In this document: positions 1-12,170 of the stretch, one piece after another
Layout of the letters: every line of letters begins with the position of its first letter
Numbering within the stretch: position 1 is the first letter of the stretch
Position numbers and translations under genes: made by a program
Assembly: GCF_040954645.1 (NCBI RefSeq)
Contig: NC_092803.1
Coordinates: forward strand, 65,679,427-65,743,426
Source: Diabrotica undecimpunctata
Lineage: Eukaryota > Arthropoda > Insecta > Coleoptera > Chrysomelidae
Direction of reading: 5' to 3'
Length of the DNA: 64,000 nt
Notes under the pieces: generated by a model
What the model was told of the DNA's origin: nothing
What the model saw: only the letters and a program-made list of their open reading frames with translations
The model's database searches: none

Positions 1-269
1 TAGAAATCTTTACTTAAACCGAATTTTGAAGACATTTAGCTGTAACTGATACTTATATAAAATTGTCGAACATGTGAAAATATATGGCTACAATAATAAT
101 AGTAACTACAAGTAAAATATCAACAAACGCTTGAATCAGGTACCGAAATGATATACATAACAATATATTAATAAAAGAATATATGAAGAATGGGAGATCT
201 TGGCACTACAGAATCTTAGGTAAAACATATAGGTAGATGATGTTTTTGGATGTTTTTGATTGGAAATCC
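1..269. other. No gene seen
   Basis: AT-rich sequence with no coding or repeat signal I can support. Confidence 0.5.
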
Positions 270-400
270 CAAATGGAGAAGGAAATCGAGATCACTACAC
301 GGTTGGACAAGAAGGCGAACTATCACGCAATTATATATTACTGACTGAAGAAGAGACGTAGAACACAGAAGATGGAAATATGTAGCTAAACACTAAAGTG
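270..400 (+). pseudogene. LINE C-terminal tail remnant
   Basis: A short stretch reads as the basic C-terminal tail of a non-LTR retrotransposon polymerase. It has a W-rich, R-rich run and then ITD(stop)RRDVEHRRWKYVAKH, where the stop falls where related tails have tryptophan (TGG to TGA). No catalytic domain is present. From about 400 to 560 I see nothing. Assignment rests on resemblance to the GWRR-DR-W tails of LINEs elsewhere in this window, so it is tentative. Confidence 0.3.
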
Positions 401-559
401 GGAAAATAACTGAAGAAGGAAGCAAAACACTCACAAGTATTATGTAGCTTCAGGGACACAATAGGCTGTAAGTGAAACAAAGGCTAAAGGCAACAGTCGG
501 CTGGAGAGATACATAACTCAATTACTCAACGTGAATCCGTTGAAACCACTATGCAACAG

Positions 560-688
560 TCTGCTGCGTTTTTTATTAACAAAACCAAAGGCAAGGACAA
601 AGGTTTAGCCCTTCTTGGCTTATTTATGAAGAGATTTGGGAACCTTTCTGTAAAACGATTTTGAATAGTAGGGTTTTTGAGTTAGACC
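560..688 (-). pseudogene. Jockey-like LINE, C-terminal end
   Basis: On the minus strand this continues the reading of the jockey-like RT that stops at 2514. The text N-P-Y-Y-S-K-S-F-Y-R follows the 'YLRVAYAVKI' end on the other side of the hAT insertion, as in the extreme C-terminus of jockey-type RTs. The 8-bp GTTAGACC at 681-688 is the left copy of the hAT target duplication. The piece is degraded and encodes nothing functional. Confidence 0.4.
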
Positions 689-2505
689 TAGTGCCAAGAC
701 CAAGACCAGTCTTGGTCTTGTTCTTGCGTTTTCGCAAGACCAAGACCAAGACCGCCTAATTTTAGCAAGACCAAGACCAAGACTGACCCTGCAAGATTTA
801 TGCAAGAACAAGACTAAGCTTGCGAGACTCTTGCGTCTTGCAGTTAGGACAGAGTGTCGTTTTAGCGAGTATTGTAGTTCGGGTATATGCTTAAAGACTC
901 TATGAGACTATATGTAATAAAAATTTGAAAAACTGGACTTGTGCGCATTACGAACAATACCATAAACATACATCAAAATCATCAATCAAAATATTCATTA
1001 AAAACAACACATTTGACACGTGCTCAGAGGTCATAATTACAATGTAAAAATAAAATATTTTGTACATTCTTTTCCAGCATACGACTTCTTCGCTCTGAAA
1101 TTAATTGTCCAGTTTTTGAGAATAGCTGCCCTCTAATCATAAAATAATATCTTGCATTGCTACGCCGACAGTAATATCGTATCGAAATTTTTTAAAAATA
1201 TGTCACCTTAGCTAATAAAAAATATAACACTTATTATTACGGACACCCACTTAATAATTCAATTTTTTTCCCATTATAATTTAGTTAGGAGAAATCTAAA
1301 TAAACAAATCTTATCGGCCTAAGACATTGTTACTGCTGAGTGTGCGATGAGATCATTCGGCTAAACCAAATTTGCTGAAAGAGCGCGACTAATATTCAAA
1401 AGTTTATTAATAACAGATAATGTCACTTACCGTGTAAACAAAATACCGAAATATTTAGAATAACGAAGTAACAATATATAATTCTCGGTTTGTTATTAGA
1501 TACTTAGGGTATTGAATAGTAACGGACATTTATAGTAGTAGTTACTTTTTCGACATTACTAAACTTTATTTGACAAGTTTACAGTTTGACATGGGGGACA
1601 AAGATTCAAATAGTTTTAGTCGGAGTAGTGAGCGTTGGAATTATAGATCTAAAAGACCTAAAAGCAAATTTGATGAGTTTTTCGAAATAATTCATGCATC
1701 CCAAATTGCTTTGTTTAAATTGTGCCTACATAGAAAGGTTAAAATGAAAATGAAAAACCGAAACACTTCAGGTTTAAGGAAGCATCTAATATCTTTTCAC
1801 AAAAAAGAATTACAAATATTTCTTCCTGAAAAACCAAAATTCTGGTTCCTAAAAAAATGTTTCTACTACTTTATTTTGGTAAATGAATGTATTTATTAAG
1901 TAGATATCTCCTTAATTTAAAATAACTTCTTTTGATTATCATTGCTTTCTTACCTATTCTTTATTTTTTCAAGTTAGTTTTTTATATAAAAGTAGAGCTA
2001 AGATTGTTAATAACATTTATGTTGCTTTAATAAGTGGATTATAGTTTGTTATCTTATCACCTAAAGAATATGTGCCCTTGATACCTGTATGTGGATTTTT
2101 GTCACGTACCAATCTTTTTTAAGATTTCCATTTCATATATGGTGGAGGTCCATCAATACCTTTCTAGACAGAAAATATTCTTTAAAATACAGTCAAGTTT
2201 ATGTCATTAATTTGGTTTTTTTGTGTTTTAACCATGTTTGATTGACTTTCGTGGGGCATGGTAGATAGCTGGGTTAGTTAGAGCATAGGCACGGATCGCT
2301 TAGATCGTGGCTTCAAACTCCCCTAGTAACGTTTAATAAATAGCAATAGGCTAATGGGTAACTGCAAGACTTGCAAGACTCTTGCTGCAAAACCAAGACC
2401 AAGACCGGGAGTGCAATACTAAGACCAAGACCAAGACAAGGTGTACTGGCGCAAGACCAAGACCAAGACTAAGTCTCGTCTTGTTCTTGCATTTGGGCAA
2501 CACTA
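689..2505. mobile_element. hAT-type DNA transposon, degenerate
   Basis: A 1817-bp element bounded by an exact 8-bp duplication GTTAGACC (681-688 and 2506-2513), the size typical of hAT elements. The termini are short inverted repeats: left TAGTGCC, right reading TAGTGTTGCC on the minus strand. Both ends carry dense arrays of CAAGAC/GTCTTG hexamers in both orientations (about 695-840 and 2365-2490), which look like subterminal transposase-binding repeats and can fold back. Inside is one short BED-finger-like frame and otherwise AT-rich filler. No DDE catalytic region is visible, so the copy is non-autonomous. It is inserted in the C-terminal part of a minus-strand jockey-like LINE. Confidence 0.8.
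1570..1899 (+). pseudogene. BED-type zinc-finger remnant inside the hAT element
   Basis: An open stretch of about 109 codons. Residues 50-80 read KLC...KVKMKMKNRNTSGLRKHLISFHKKE, which resembles the second half of a BED zinc finger, the DNA-binding module at the N-terminus of hAT transposases. The spacing of the final H-x4-H is right, but the first cysteine of the usual C-x2-C pair is replaced (LFKLC), so zinc binding is probably lost. The frame ends about 30 residues later in low-complexity sequence without the RNase-H-like catalytic domain. No independent promoter or function can be claimed. Confidence 0.45.
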
Positions 2506-2513
2506 GTTAGACC

Positions 2514-4020
2514 TGATTTTTACGGCGTATGCTACACGCAAATAAAGTCTTCCGTCTTTAAGGGATGGTTCAACAACTTCACAATAAATACTTTCGATTG
2601 GTGTTGTGCGAAAAGCTCCAGATATTATACGTAAAGAGAGATTGTGAAGACTGTCAAGTTTTTTAGCAGTTTCTTGATGGCTGTAGAATACACAGTAGAT
2701 CCATAATCTAATTTTGATCTGATTAATGTTCTGTGTAACATTAAAAATGTTTGGCGACCCGCACTCTATTCTTTATTGGCCAGAGTTTTTAGAAGATTTT
2801 ATCGCTTATGACAAGATAAGATCAAATTTGTTATATGAAGTTTCCAGCTTAGAGTTTCTTTAAATGTCATGCCAAAGAACTTTATTGACGTTACACGTTT
2901 TAGGTTCTCATCACATAGTCTTAGGTTGCAGCTGTTTGTGACATTTGGAGTCAGGATGAAACGAGTTTTTCAGTGATAAACCTGCTTTTTGTGACTAAGT
3001 TCTAAGTGTTGTATAAAGTTCTGTGTGACAAAATATATTTTGTATATTTTTACCTTTGCAAAAAACTACAAGATCATACGCGTAGACTCCTGTCTTTATA
3101 GGCGATTTTAGGTTTTAGAGAATATCATTGATTGCCACTATGAAGAGGGTAGGACGTATAACCGAGCCTTGAGTTTTTTTTTGTTGTCTTCTTTGCTATA
3201 GCATGTTGTTTTGTGTATTCAATTTTATTTTCAACAGCTCTGTAGCGATTGTATTTGTTAAAAGCTGTTTTGCTAGATGCGACTGCTATTTTGCATTCAT
3301 GATTCCACCATGGGACAGGGTGGCGTTTTAAGCATGTAGTCTTTTCTATTGCTCTTTCTGCTACTTTTGTGATAATGGTAACAAGAACAAATTCCATTTT
3401 GGAGTAAATGTCTGCCCACATTGGTTTTTGTTATTATAAATAAAAAATGGATAGTGATCACTGTTGTATAAGAAGGGAGCATATCATAGGTGAGCTGTGG
3501 GGTCAAACCTGGTTCACAAATCGTAAGGTCTATGCATGAAGATTCACAGTTCAAATATCTCTTCCAGCAGTCTTCCGCTTGTATTTATAGCGCCCTATAG
3601 AGCCCCATAAAAAGTTGTGGGCATTAAAATCGCCCAAAATAAGTCTGGGTTGGGGAATTTATTGTAAGAGTTCAGTTAATACTTCTGAGTCTACTTGCAT
3701 TGATGAAGGTAGGTATAAGTTGCAAACGTAGATATTTGGACTTAGAGTTAAGTTTAATGCAAATTGATTCTAGATTAGTGTGGAGAAAAATGACTGTGGT
3801 TTCAATTGACTTTTTTACAAAGATAGCTACTCCGCCGCTGGCTTTTTCTTGGCTAGTTCGATTTTTGCAGTAATTTTTAAATTGGTTTAAAGCTTGTATT
3901 TTTTCATTTTTGAAATTTGTTTCCTAGAGACAAATTATATCTGGATTGTATCTGGCCAGAATTATTTGGAGCATCGGAAGGTTATTGTAAAAACCGTTAA
4001 TGTTCCATTGCAAAATTGAA
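2514..4020 (-). pseudogene. Jockey-like LINE: endonuclease plus RT, broken
   Basis: Reading the minus strand from 4020 down gives an APE-type endonuclease start (LQWNINGFYNNLPML), then GDFNAHNFLWGS near 3640-3600, then SCIDLTI near 3540, and the linker VPWWNHECKIAVASSK near 3310. RT signals follow: a degraded YADD box (VYAYDLVVF, second position changed) near 3085, and the thumb LDSLHNLSLRIISGAFRTTPIE near 2640-2560. Several frameshifts and a loss between the linker and the RT palm near 3170 make it dead. The hAT element at 689-2505 cuts off its last residues, which resume at 688. This order of endonuclease, WWN linker and RT is characteristic of jockey-type elements. Confidence 0.7.
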
Positions 4021-4029
4021 TGTCTGCTG

Positions 4030-5575
4030 CTTTGAATTAAAGGTTACAAGCGAAATCGAGTTGGCCGATTTATAAGTAATATGCTAGGATGGGAATTTAC
4101 AGCTTATTAAAGCTCACTCATGGATCCCTACTGGAAGGCATTAATACGTTACAAAATGGAAATAATAGTAGTAGTAGTAAGATCAGTATGGTTTCTCATA
4201 TAATTATAAGATATTTACCCACATAAAGGTCCAAACATATGACAGTCCGAACCTGTCGGAAGACGAACAGTAGATAAAAATTTAAAACAGTTTCTGCCAC
4301 TACGATCCTGTGTGAGTTATCGCTCTTTTTGTTTTACTTGTGTCTGTCGTCTGTTTAGAAAACGGTGTTTTCAATTCCCTCATCACGCTCTGATACTCTT
4401 TTCGCGTTCAGGCACCGGATAACGATATCTTAATTTTTATACATGGATGTTTTATATATGGGAACCTTCGATAAAACTGTAAACCGGAAAATGGTTAGAT
4501 GTGCGATACAGTTTCGACATTGGCGGTATTTATAATGGGGTAAAAATGAAATGAAAATGGTGAATCCCTTTGTAGATTTAATAAAAAAAAATGTTCTCAT
4601 TCTCATCGAAAATTGCGGCATATTATTCGATGAATTTACACCAGTTTCGGATTAAGTAAATAAGCAACCATACAACTGATCAACCAAAAAACAATATTTA
4701 GGTTATGTTTTTGGTGGGTAGGGTGGGATATTATATTGTTAATTTTGTGAAAATATGTTCGTGCTGTTTTACTGGAAATGCCAGAACGTGATTTAGATGA
4801 AGCTATTCTAATTTGTAACCTACAGAAGTAATTTATTACGAAAAAAAAATGGTGATTCTTTAAAATTGGTAACGTCTGTATGTGTGTGCGATGTATAGGA
4901 ATTAGCGAATCAAAATTAAGACTTGCAATAAAAAATGAGAATAGCGAACTGCTGGAAAGCGATCATCACAAAACTCACCCGTCAGTCAAAAGAACGATAT
5001 ATGGATAGGACGGATATTTGAAATTCGTTATACCAATACTTATGCGCAATACGCATCAAATGCGTGCAAATAAGGAAGCCCTCTTGCAGTACTGCCCATC
5101 CAAAGGTCGATCCAATACACAAAACTGTATGCTAGTCAAAAAAGCAGATCCATTTTAAATTATAAACTACTACTTTAACGTTTTTGTTTTCCAATCAGCA
5201 CCTGAACCATCGTTCGCTAGATCATTCACACATTCAGAGTGAAGTGGATACGATTCGTCCGCGTGGCCCGCTTGACCATCTGAACGATTTTAGTTAGAAT
5301 TTAGTTTTATGTTGTCCTACATAACATAGGTATCAAATTTAAAAAAAGTGGATAACAGCGCAAGCGCTTTGTGAAAGAAGTTCTGTTGTACACAAGAGAA
5401 TTGAGTTTCTCAGGAAATATACAAATTTATATAATAAGGGGCACCTTTTATATATTTAGACGAATCATAGATATTTTCTAAGGGTGTAACCAAGAGAATA
5501 TGGCAAGATAACGTAAAATCGATGAAGCATATTTGTGGAGAATGGAAGCGAAATATATTTCTGTGATTATGTGAT
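4030..5575. other. No gene seen
   Basis: AT-rich, with a short (AGT)n run near 4167-4181. The small open frames here have no recognisable domain. Confidence 0.5.
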
Positions 5576-5579
5576 AAAA

Positions 5580-5827
5580 AAAGTGATTATCATGACAATA
5601 TAAACACGGAAATGTTTGTAGCATGGTTGCGTGAAAAACTTCTTCTCGGATTAAGTGTATCCATCGTATTTGTTTTAAACAATGTGCCTTACCATTCCAA
5701 AATATTAAACAAAAGTCCAACAAATTCGTGGAATGTAGATACAATTAAAGAATGGTTGACAAATGAATCCATACCGATTGCACAGTATGTATTAAATCTA
5801 ACGTTCCGTTACTTAATTAATCAATAA
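5580..5827 (+). pseudogene. DDE transposase C-terminal fragment
   Basis: The text S-D-Y-H-D-N-I-N followed by EMFVAWLREKLL and IVFVLNNVPYHSK resembles the second catalytic block of Tc1/mariner/IS630-type DDE transposases, where the usual reading is a strand ending in D-N-A-x-Y-H-S. Here the catalytic aspartate is asparagine (LNNVPYHS). It continues SPTNSWNVDTIKEWL, a common follow-on in this family. The frame is blocked upstream by stops at 5570-5580, so the first aspartate and helix-turn-helix are missing. It is a dead fragment, related to the longer remnant at 27262-28140. Confidence 0.5.
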
Positions 5828-5829
5828 AA

Positions 5830-8510
5830 CGTTTATAATCATAATTTAAACATAAATAAATAGTAGTTTATAATTACTAATAGTTAGGCAATCCATATTA
5901 CCTATCTACTTAGAAACTCGGAAATTATTATTATCTAGGAAGAAACTCAGGAATTTTTAATATTTATAGAATGTGCTGCGCCGATTCGACTTAAAAGATA
6001 TGTCACGATGCGTCACGATGAATTATATCGAAACTTCTGAACCAATCGCAATCATCGTTGATGTAACAGGTTGGCGGTGCCACTTACGTGATCCATCCTG
6101 TAAAAATATATTTTTAATTTTTAAGAATATTGGTTTAAGTTTGGAGGAGATATTATTTTGGTTTAGTTTTGATCGTTATTTTCTATATCGTATATTTATT
6201 TATTAGGATTTCATCCGTAATTGGTCTGGTAAAACCATTTTGATAAAATCCATTGTAAACATCTTTAAAATGATTTTTATTGTCACATTTCCTACAGTTT
6301 TATTGAGAAATATTTTGTATATTTTAAATATATTCAGAATATATTATTTTCTATTAATTATATTCTTATTTTTGATTCCGAAAACTGTATAATTATTATA
6401 ATTTATCGCAGCAAATTCACTAAGACTTTTTCAGTACCAAGTCAATTTTTTGTGCCAACCTTTTGGTTTTGTTTCTCTTCCCTTTTTCCTTACACAATGA
6501 TAACGGAAAATATTAGGAGCTAAATTTTTTTAGCCAAACGCCCTACCACCTACACATAACATGTATCAGAAGTCACACGGGAGAGGAATTCCCGTTTAAG
6601 TTGGAGTTTAAGTTTGCAAGAGAAAGCATTATAATACAACAAACCGGCATATCTATGTTTCTTGAACCTTAAGAATGCATTTGACTGAGTAAAATTAAAG
6701 GACGTTATCCACTTATAGCGCCACTGTAAGGTTTGTTGATAAATTTTGTTAATACTATTTGTAATAACTGTTGATGTGAAGTAATACTAAATATCTAATG
6801 TTTGTCTCTAAACCAGGAGTTGTAGAATTATTTCCTTTAAAAAGATTTTCACCCTTTAATATTTTTTAGGAAAGAAAAGCCTTTCTTTCTATCCAGCAAG
6901 AAGATTCTTTTAAACGGCGTCCAATTTAAATTGTTTAGTTTAGGAACAACGTTTAGTGTTTGATGCTCAGGAAATCTCTGTAAGTATTTTTTTGGTTTCT
7001 TCCTTTGTAGTTACACCTTCCAGTTCCTCAAATAAAGATACTTACGACCCAGCTCTCTAACCAAAACAAGAGTGGCCGTTCGCAAACGTTTTGGTTTGTT
7101 TGCTTACCCTATCTCCAGCCTAGTAATTGCTTAGTCCCCACTTTCAACCCCCTACAAGTGATACCCAATATGGTAGGCAAATTAAATCGTTACAATTTCT
7201 ATATGTTTTCATAATAACTTCTAGTTAACTGTCTTTTACGGGCATGCAAATTGGCCGAATCCTTAAGAAGTGTCAAACGGCATTAGCAAATTTTCCGGCA
7301 AATGGGAGAATTCTCCGGCAAATGGGCAAATTCTCTGGCATAGCCTGCTAGACAAGCTGCGTTAAGTCGCACACATTTTGTGTTGTGTTACTAGATTCCA
7401 AATATGAAAACAAATAAGTATTTAGATCGATATCACTGGCGAAAATGATTACAAGTATAGGAGTGAAAGAAGAATTAACTTCTTACTGTTCCACTCCTGT
7501 AGGTGATAGGATATCATTAAGGCTATTCGAGTTAAGGCTTTGTTTACAGCTGTTCTAAACAGTTCGTTTGTGGTGTAACCAAACCACTCTCTTAAATTTC
7601 CCATCCAGAACGTCCAGAATCTTCTGTTGCTCAGATTTCTTCGTCCTTCAACCTTTCACTGCATTATAATATTTTGTAGGAATTTATACTTTTGTACGCG
7701 TATTAGATGAACCAAGTATTCCAATTTAATTTAAAAAAAAACTCAATGCTTTTTATATTGTTTGCTTTTATACTGTTTTATATTGCTATTTGAGAGTCCA
7801 TGCTTCCACGCCTGAGAACAAGGTACTAACACATATAGGGATACATATCACGATTATTAAACAGTTTCTTCATGTTTATCAAAATGGAGAATTAACTAAA
7901 AAATATTTTAAAATAGTAATAATACCTAATTTTGTTATCGATTTGTATATCTGTCTTCGCAATTATTCGATGAATCGTAGAGAATATGTTAATATGCTAC
8001 TGCGATGATGGTTTTAGAGTGACTATAAATTATGAAGTGATTTATTTAATTCTAATCACGTGTATCAATCATAGAAATATCGAGTAGGGGAGTAACATTT
8101 ATTTTATTACATCTTTCTAGATACTAGATATTTTCGAACATCGTAACTTCAAGGAATGGTAAAGATTGATCTTATCTTAACTACGAAACTTCATTCGTTC
8201 GAACTACCTCGCTAAGAATCAACAAATTCCGAACTTTTCTCCCCGACTCGAGAAGTTCTTTTCTATTTCTCTCTGTGATGTTTCTTTTCTCCCGCGGCGT
8301 ATGGTCTAAATGGAATTAGATTACCAACATAAAGCGCGTTATTATCTTAAAAAACTTCCTCTTCTTCCTAATTTGGCTCGTTTCGTAATGGTAACAGTCC
8401 AGGCGAGCTGGATAGAGGCGGTGGCTGATTTTTAATTGATGGAAGGTACACACTTTCACCTTTACTTTGCCTGGGGATAGCTGACGGCGAGATTAGAGAT
8501 GAACGTGCGG
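5830..8510. other. No gene seen
   Basis: AT-rich sequence without supported genes. A roughly 23-bp unit containing CCGGCAAATGGG is repeated two to three times in tandem around 7288-7345. Open frames at about 5973-6206 and 7790-8008 show no domain or homology I can name. Confidence 0.5.
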
Positions 8511-8515
8511 ATGGG

Positions 8516-8707
8516 TATAAATAGGCATAATATTATCATCTGTGGGTTATTATACGTCAGCGTTTGGTCAGATTCGTGAGTATTGAGTTGAATGTATATA
8601 AAACATATATACTAGCAAAAATAAATAATGTGATTATATAAGTAAACCTAGTGATATGTAGTGAGCACTATACAGACAGACACTACACAAACAGAAAACA
8701 CAATAAA
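8516..8707 (+). promoter_or_regulatory. TATA box and AATAAA pair, possibly a solo LTR core
   Basis: TATAAATA at 8516-8523 lies about 35 bases before arthropod initiator-like TCAG motifs (8557 and 8568). AATAAA follows at 8702-8707. A promoter and a polyadenylation signal less than 200 bp apart with no coding sequence between is the usual layout of an LTR's U3-R-U5. I could not find matching TG...CA ends with a TSD, so a solo LTR is only a suggestion. Confidence 0.3.
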
Positions 8708-9299
8708 CTTTGTAATGTAATTTATTCATATGTCTATTTACATTTCCTCACTTTCAAAAAATGCGACTTGTAAGGCCGGGAATAGTAAATATTTGATAAT
8801 TTACAATAAAAATTTGCACTCTCTTGTTTATTAATTATTTTACTAGCATCCCGTTCGACATTGATCTAAATTCAAATCGAACGCCTGTAAAACAATTTAT
8901 TTTTAATTTATAAGATTTCTTAAGATTCTGTGTTTCCTTACATCAGAAGTTATTTCTATTAAATTTATTTATTTATTCCGCAGTTAAAATTTGTCTTCTC
9001 TATAAATCTGGCTAGAAAAACCTTTTTTTCATCTTCGAGTTCCATTTTCATTCTTGTCCAACACACGATATAGTAAAAGGTCTTCAAAAAAGAGGTTACG
9101 AATCTATTCAAGGAGACAAAACACTGAAATAAGAAACTAAAAAGACTCTTGAAATGTACGAAGGAATTAAAAAGCTGATGAGAAAAAAAGAAAATAAGAA
9201 GGATATGACAACAAACTAGAGCAACAAACTTTTCAACATAAAAAAATCTAATTATTGCTAGTTAGTAACTTCAAAGCAAAGTTCAGCAAAGAGAAATTA

Positions 9300-9752
9300 A
9301 AAAAATAAAAAGTGAATCAATTAATGCATATCTAAGACATCTGGCAGATGATAGCAACACTGAATACTCCCTAAGGAAGGCTACTAAAAGATTTAAGAGG
9401 TCGATAATCCATTCAACTTCAGTCTCCACCAGTCCAAAAATAACAAAAGAAGAAGTTATTTATGTAGTAAAAGTTCACAAAAACAGAAAAGCCACCGGTC
9501 CAGACAATATCAATGTCGAAATACTTAAACTAATTGCAGTCAACGAAAGTAAAAGCCTTGACTTAATAACAGCAATATTCAATAAGATATATGACACAGG
9601 TAAAATACCATCAGTCTGGCTAAAATCAACATTCGTAACATTACCAAAAAAGTCCAATGCCTCACACTGCGATGACTATCTAATATTAAGCATGATGTCT
9701 CATGCCCTTAAAACTTTTCTCAGAATCATTCATACACGAATTTACAAGAAGT
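9300..9752 (+). pseudogene. LINE RT N-terminal fragment (copy A)
   Basis: Reads as the first part of a LINE reverse transcriptase: KNRKATGPDNINVEILKL, then a helix with IYDTGKIPSVWLKSTFVTLPKK, then LSMMSHALKTFLRIIHTRIYKKCE. These are the finger motifs shared with the copies at 19452-21172 and 49582-50997. It stops abruptly at about 9752, where the sequence switches to the endonuclease domain of a second copy. Frames are broken upstream. Confidence 0.6.
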
Positions 9753-12169
9753 GTGAATTTCGAATCGATCATCGGTCCATATGGCTTAGGAACCAGGAAC
9801 GAACGAGGTACACGTTTTGTTGAATTTTGCCAAGACAACAACCTGGTGGTTCTTAACACATGGTTTAAATTACGTAAAGACGTCTATATACGTGGAGGTT
9901 TCCACAAGATTGCGAAGGAAATATTGTGAGGAACCAAATCGACTACATTACAAATAACAAAAGGTTCCGTAATGGTATTCTAAATGTAAAAACGTACCCA
10001 AGCTCTGACATAAATTCAGACCACAATCCTCTAGTCGCAACTATATGATTAAAACTTAAAAGAGTAGACAAGGCTAAACCCAGTCAGAGAATAGCATGGA
10101 GTAGTGCTGACCAAGGACAGCAACAGAAGTATGAAGACATGGTAAACACGCAGTTAGAGTCTAAGACAATACCAGTAAACAGAAGACAATAAATGAAAAC
10201 ATTGAAGACATTTGGGAGAAAATTAAAAATACTGTCTGGGAGGCAGCAGACCAAAGTATACAGAAAGAAAACGGTAAACATAGAAAACCATGGATGGCAA
10301 ACGAAATATTACAAATTATGGAGAGGAGCCGGATGGTAAAAAACAAAAACCTACCAAGATATAAAGAACTCAACAGGGAAATTAAGAAAAAAATTAATGT
10401 AGCTAAGGAAGAGTGGATGAAAGAAAAATGTAAAGAGGTAGAAGATTTGCAAATGAACAATAAAGATAGAGAACTATACAGAAAGGTTAAAGAAGTAGCT
10501 GGAATATGGAAACTCAAACACTTATCTATTGTAACAAACAAGAAAAACCAAATGTGATTAGACCCTAAAAAACAGAAAGAACTATGGGAGCAATATCTTA
10601 AAGATTTGTTTGGTGATCAGAGAACAGAAGAGCCCCCACAAATAGATACAGATGAAAAATTTAACATTCTTAAAGAAGAAGTATTGCAGCCAATAAAAGA
10701 AGCAAAGAACAACAAGGCATCCGGCGAAGACCTCTAATAACAGCCGAACATTTTAAACACCCAAGTGATAATGCTGTCAGGAAATTTACGTACCTCTGCA
10801 ACATTATATATGAACATGGCATAATACCGCATGACTGGCTAACATCCACATATACAGCTCTTCCTAAAAAACAAAAAGCAAGAAAATGTGAAGACCATCG
10901 AACTGTATCCCTAATGAGTCATGCCGCGAAGATTTTTATGCGAATAATTTATAACCGAATTCAAAATAAGTGTGAAGAATACCTAAGTCGTTCTCAATAT
11001 GGTTTTAGAAAGGGTACAGGCACTAGAGAAACAATTATGGAATTGAAACTGATGGCATAAAGGTATCTTGAGGTTCCAAAACGGCTGTATGTGTGCTTTG
11101 TCGATTATAGAAAGGCCTTCGACCGCATCAAACACGAAAAATTGATTGAGGTGCTAAAAGAAGTAGGGTTGGACGGACACGACATAGCTATCATAAGTAA
11201 TACATACTGGAACCACACAGGATGCGTTCGAACAGAGAACGGAAACACCAAGTATATCAACATAGAACGAGGAGTGCGTCAAGGGTGCATTTTATCCCCC
11301 CTATTATTTCATGTATATGCCGAACATATAATTAGAGCTTCTCTTGAACATCGCCCTGAAGATGCCAGAGCCAATGGAATCATCATTAACAATATAAGAT
11401 ATGCCGATGACACCGTAGTATTAGCAGAAACAGAAGACCAACTAAAAATATTGATGAACATATTATCAGAAGAAAGTCACAGGCTGGGCTTGGACATTAA
11501 CTTTTCCAAAACCAAAATTATAGTATTCCACAAAAACCCCCATGAACAAGTTACACCTAACATACAAATAAATGATATCACCCTTCACAGTTCCCAAAGC
11601 TTCATATACCTGGGCAGAGAACTAAATAGTCAACTAGACCACTCAAAAGAAATTAGAAGACGCATTGAAATAGCAAGATCTGGTTTCATGAATATGCGTA
11701 AAATGCTCTGCAACCCCAAGCTATCAGTCTCAATAAGATTGATAAGTGTGCTCTCTATTACTATATGGAAATTAAAGACCTGGACATTAAAACAGTATGA
11801 CGTCAACAAATTAAATTCATTTGAAATGTGGATGTACCGCCGAATGCTAAGAATAAGCTGGACCAGCAGAACTACGAATGAAGAACTACTGAGAGCAATG
11901 AAAACGCCCTCATCTGGTTAATACTATCAATATTAGAAAGACGTCATATCTAGGACACATAATACGCCATAAAGAATTTGAGCAGCATAGGGAATTGATG
12001 CAAAGCAAAATTCGAGGAAAGCGAAATGTAAGAAGACAAAGAATGTAGTGGCTTAAGAAATTGACATGGTGGTTTGAATGCGGTAGTGCAGAACTATTTA
12101 GAGCGGCAGTCAACAGGGTCCGCATAACCGTGATGACTTCCAACCTTCGATAGAAGACGGACTTAAAGA
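9753..12169 (+). pseudogene. LINE with endonuclease and RT (copy B), frameshifted
   Basis: The longest LINE copy of this family in the window. It begins inside the endonuclease (IIGPYGLGTRNERGTRF; the catalytic SDHNPL motif near 10015). It passes a charged linker (10290-10560) and enters the RT with AKNNKASG, WLTSTYTALPKK, SQYGFRKGTGTRE, FVDYRKAFDRIKH (first catalytic Asp), GVRQGCILSPLLF and NIRYADDTVVLAE (catalytic YADD intact). It ends with a thumb and basic tail, GHIIRH...RGKR. One open frame runs 11091-11921. Stops and frameshifts near 10556, 10735, 11058 and 11920 inactivate it. The 5' end is truncated and the 3' end is A/G-rich (AAAGAAGA) at about 12169, followed directly by jockey sequence. 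Confidence 0.75.
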
Positions 12170-12170
12170 A

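Noticed and set aside
620..811. Minus-strand 63-codon frame
   Set aside because: It spans the hAT end and the LINE remnant, so it is a chance fusion across an insertion boundary.
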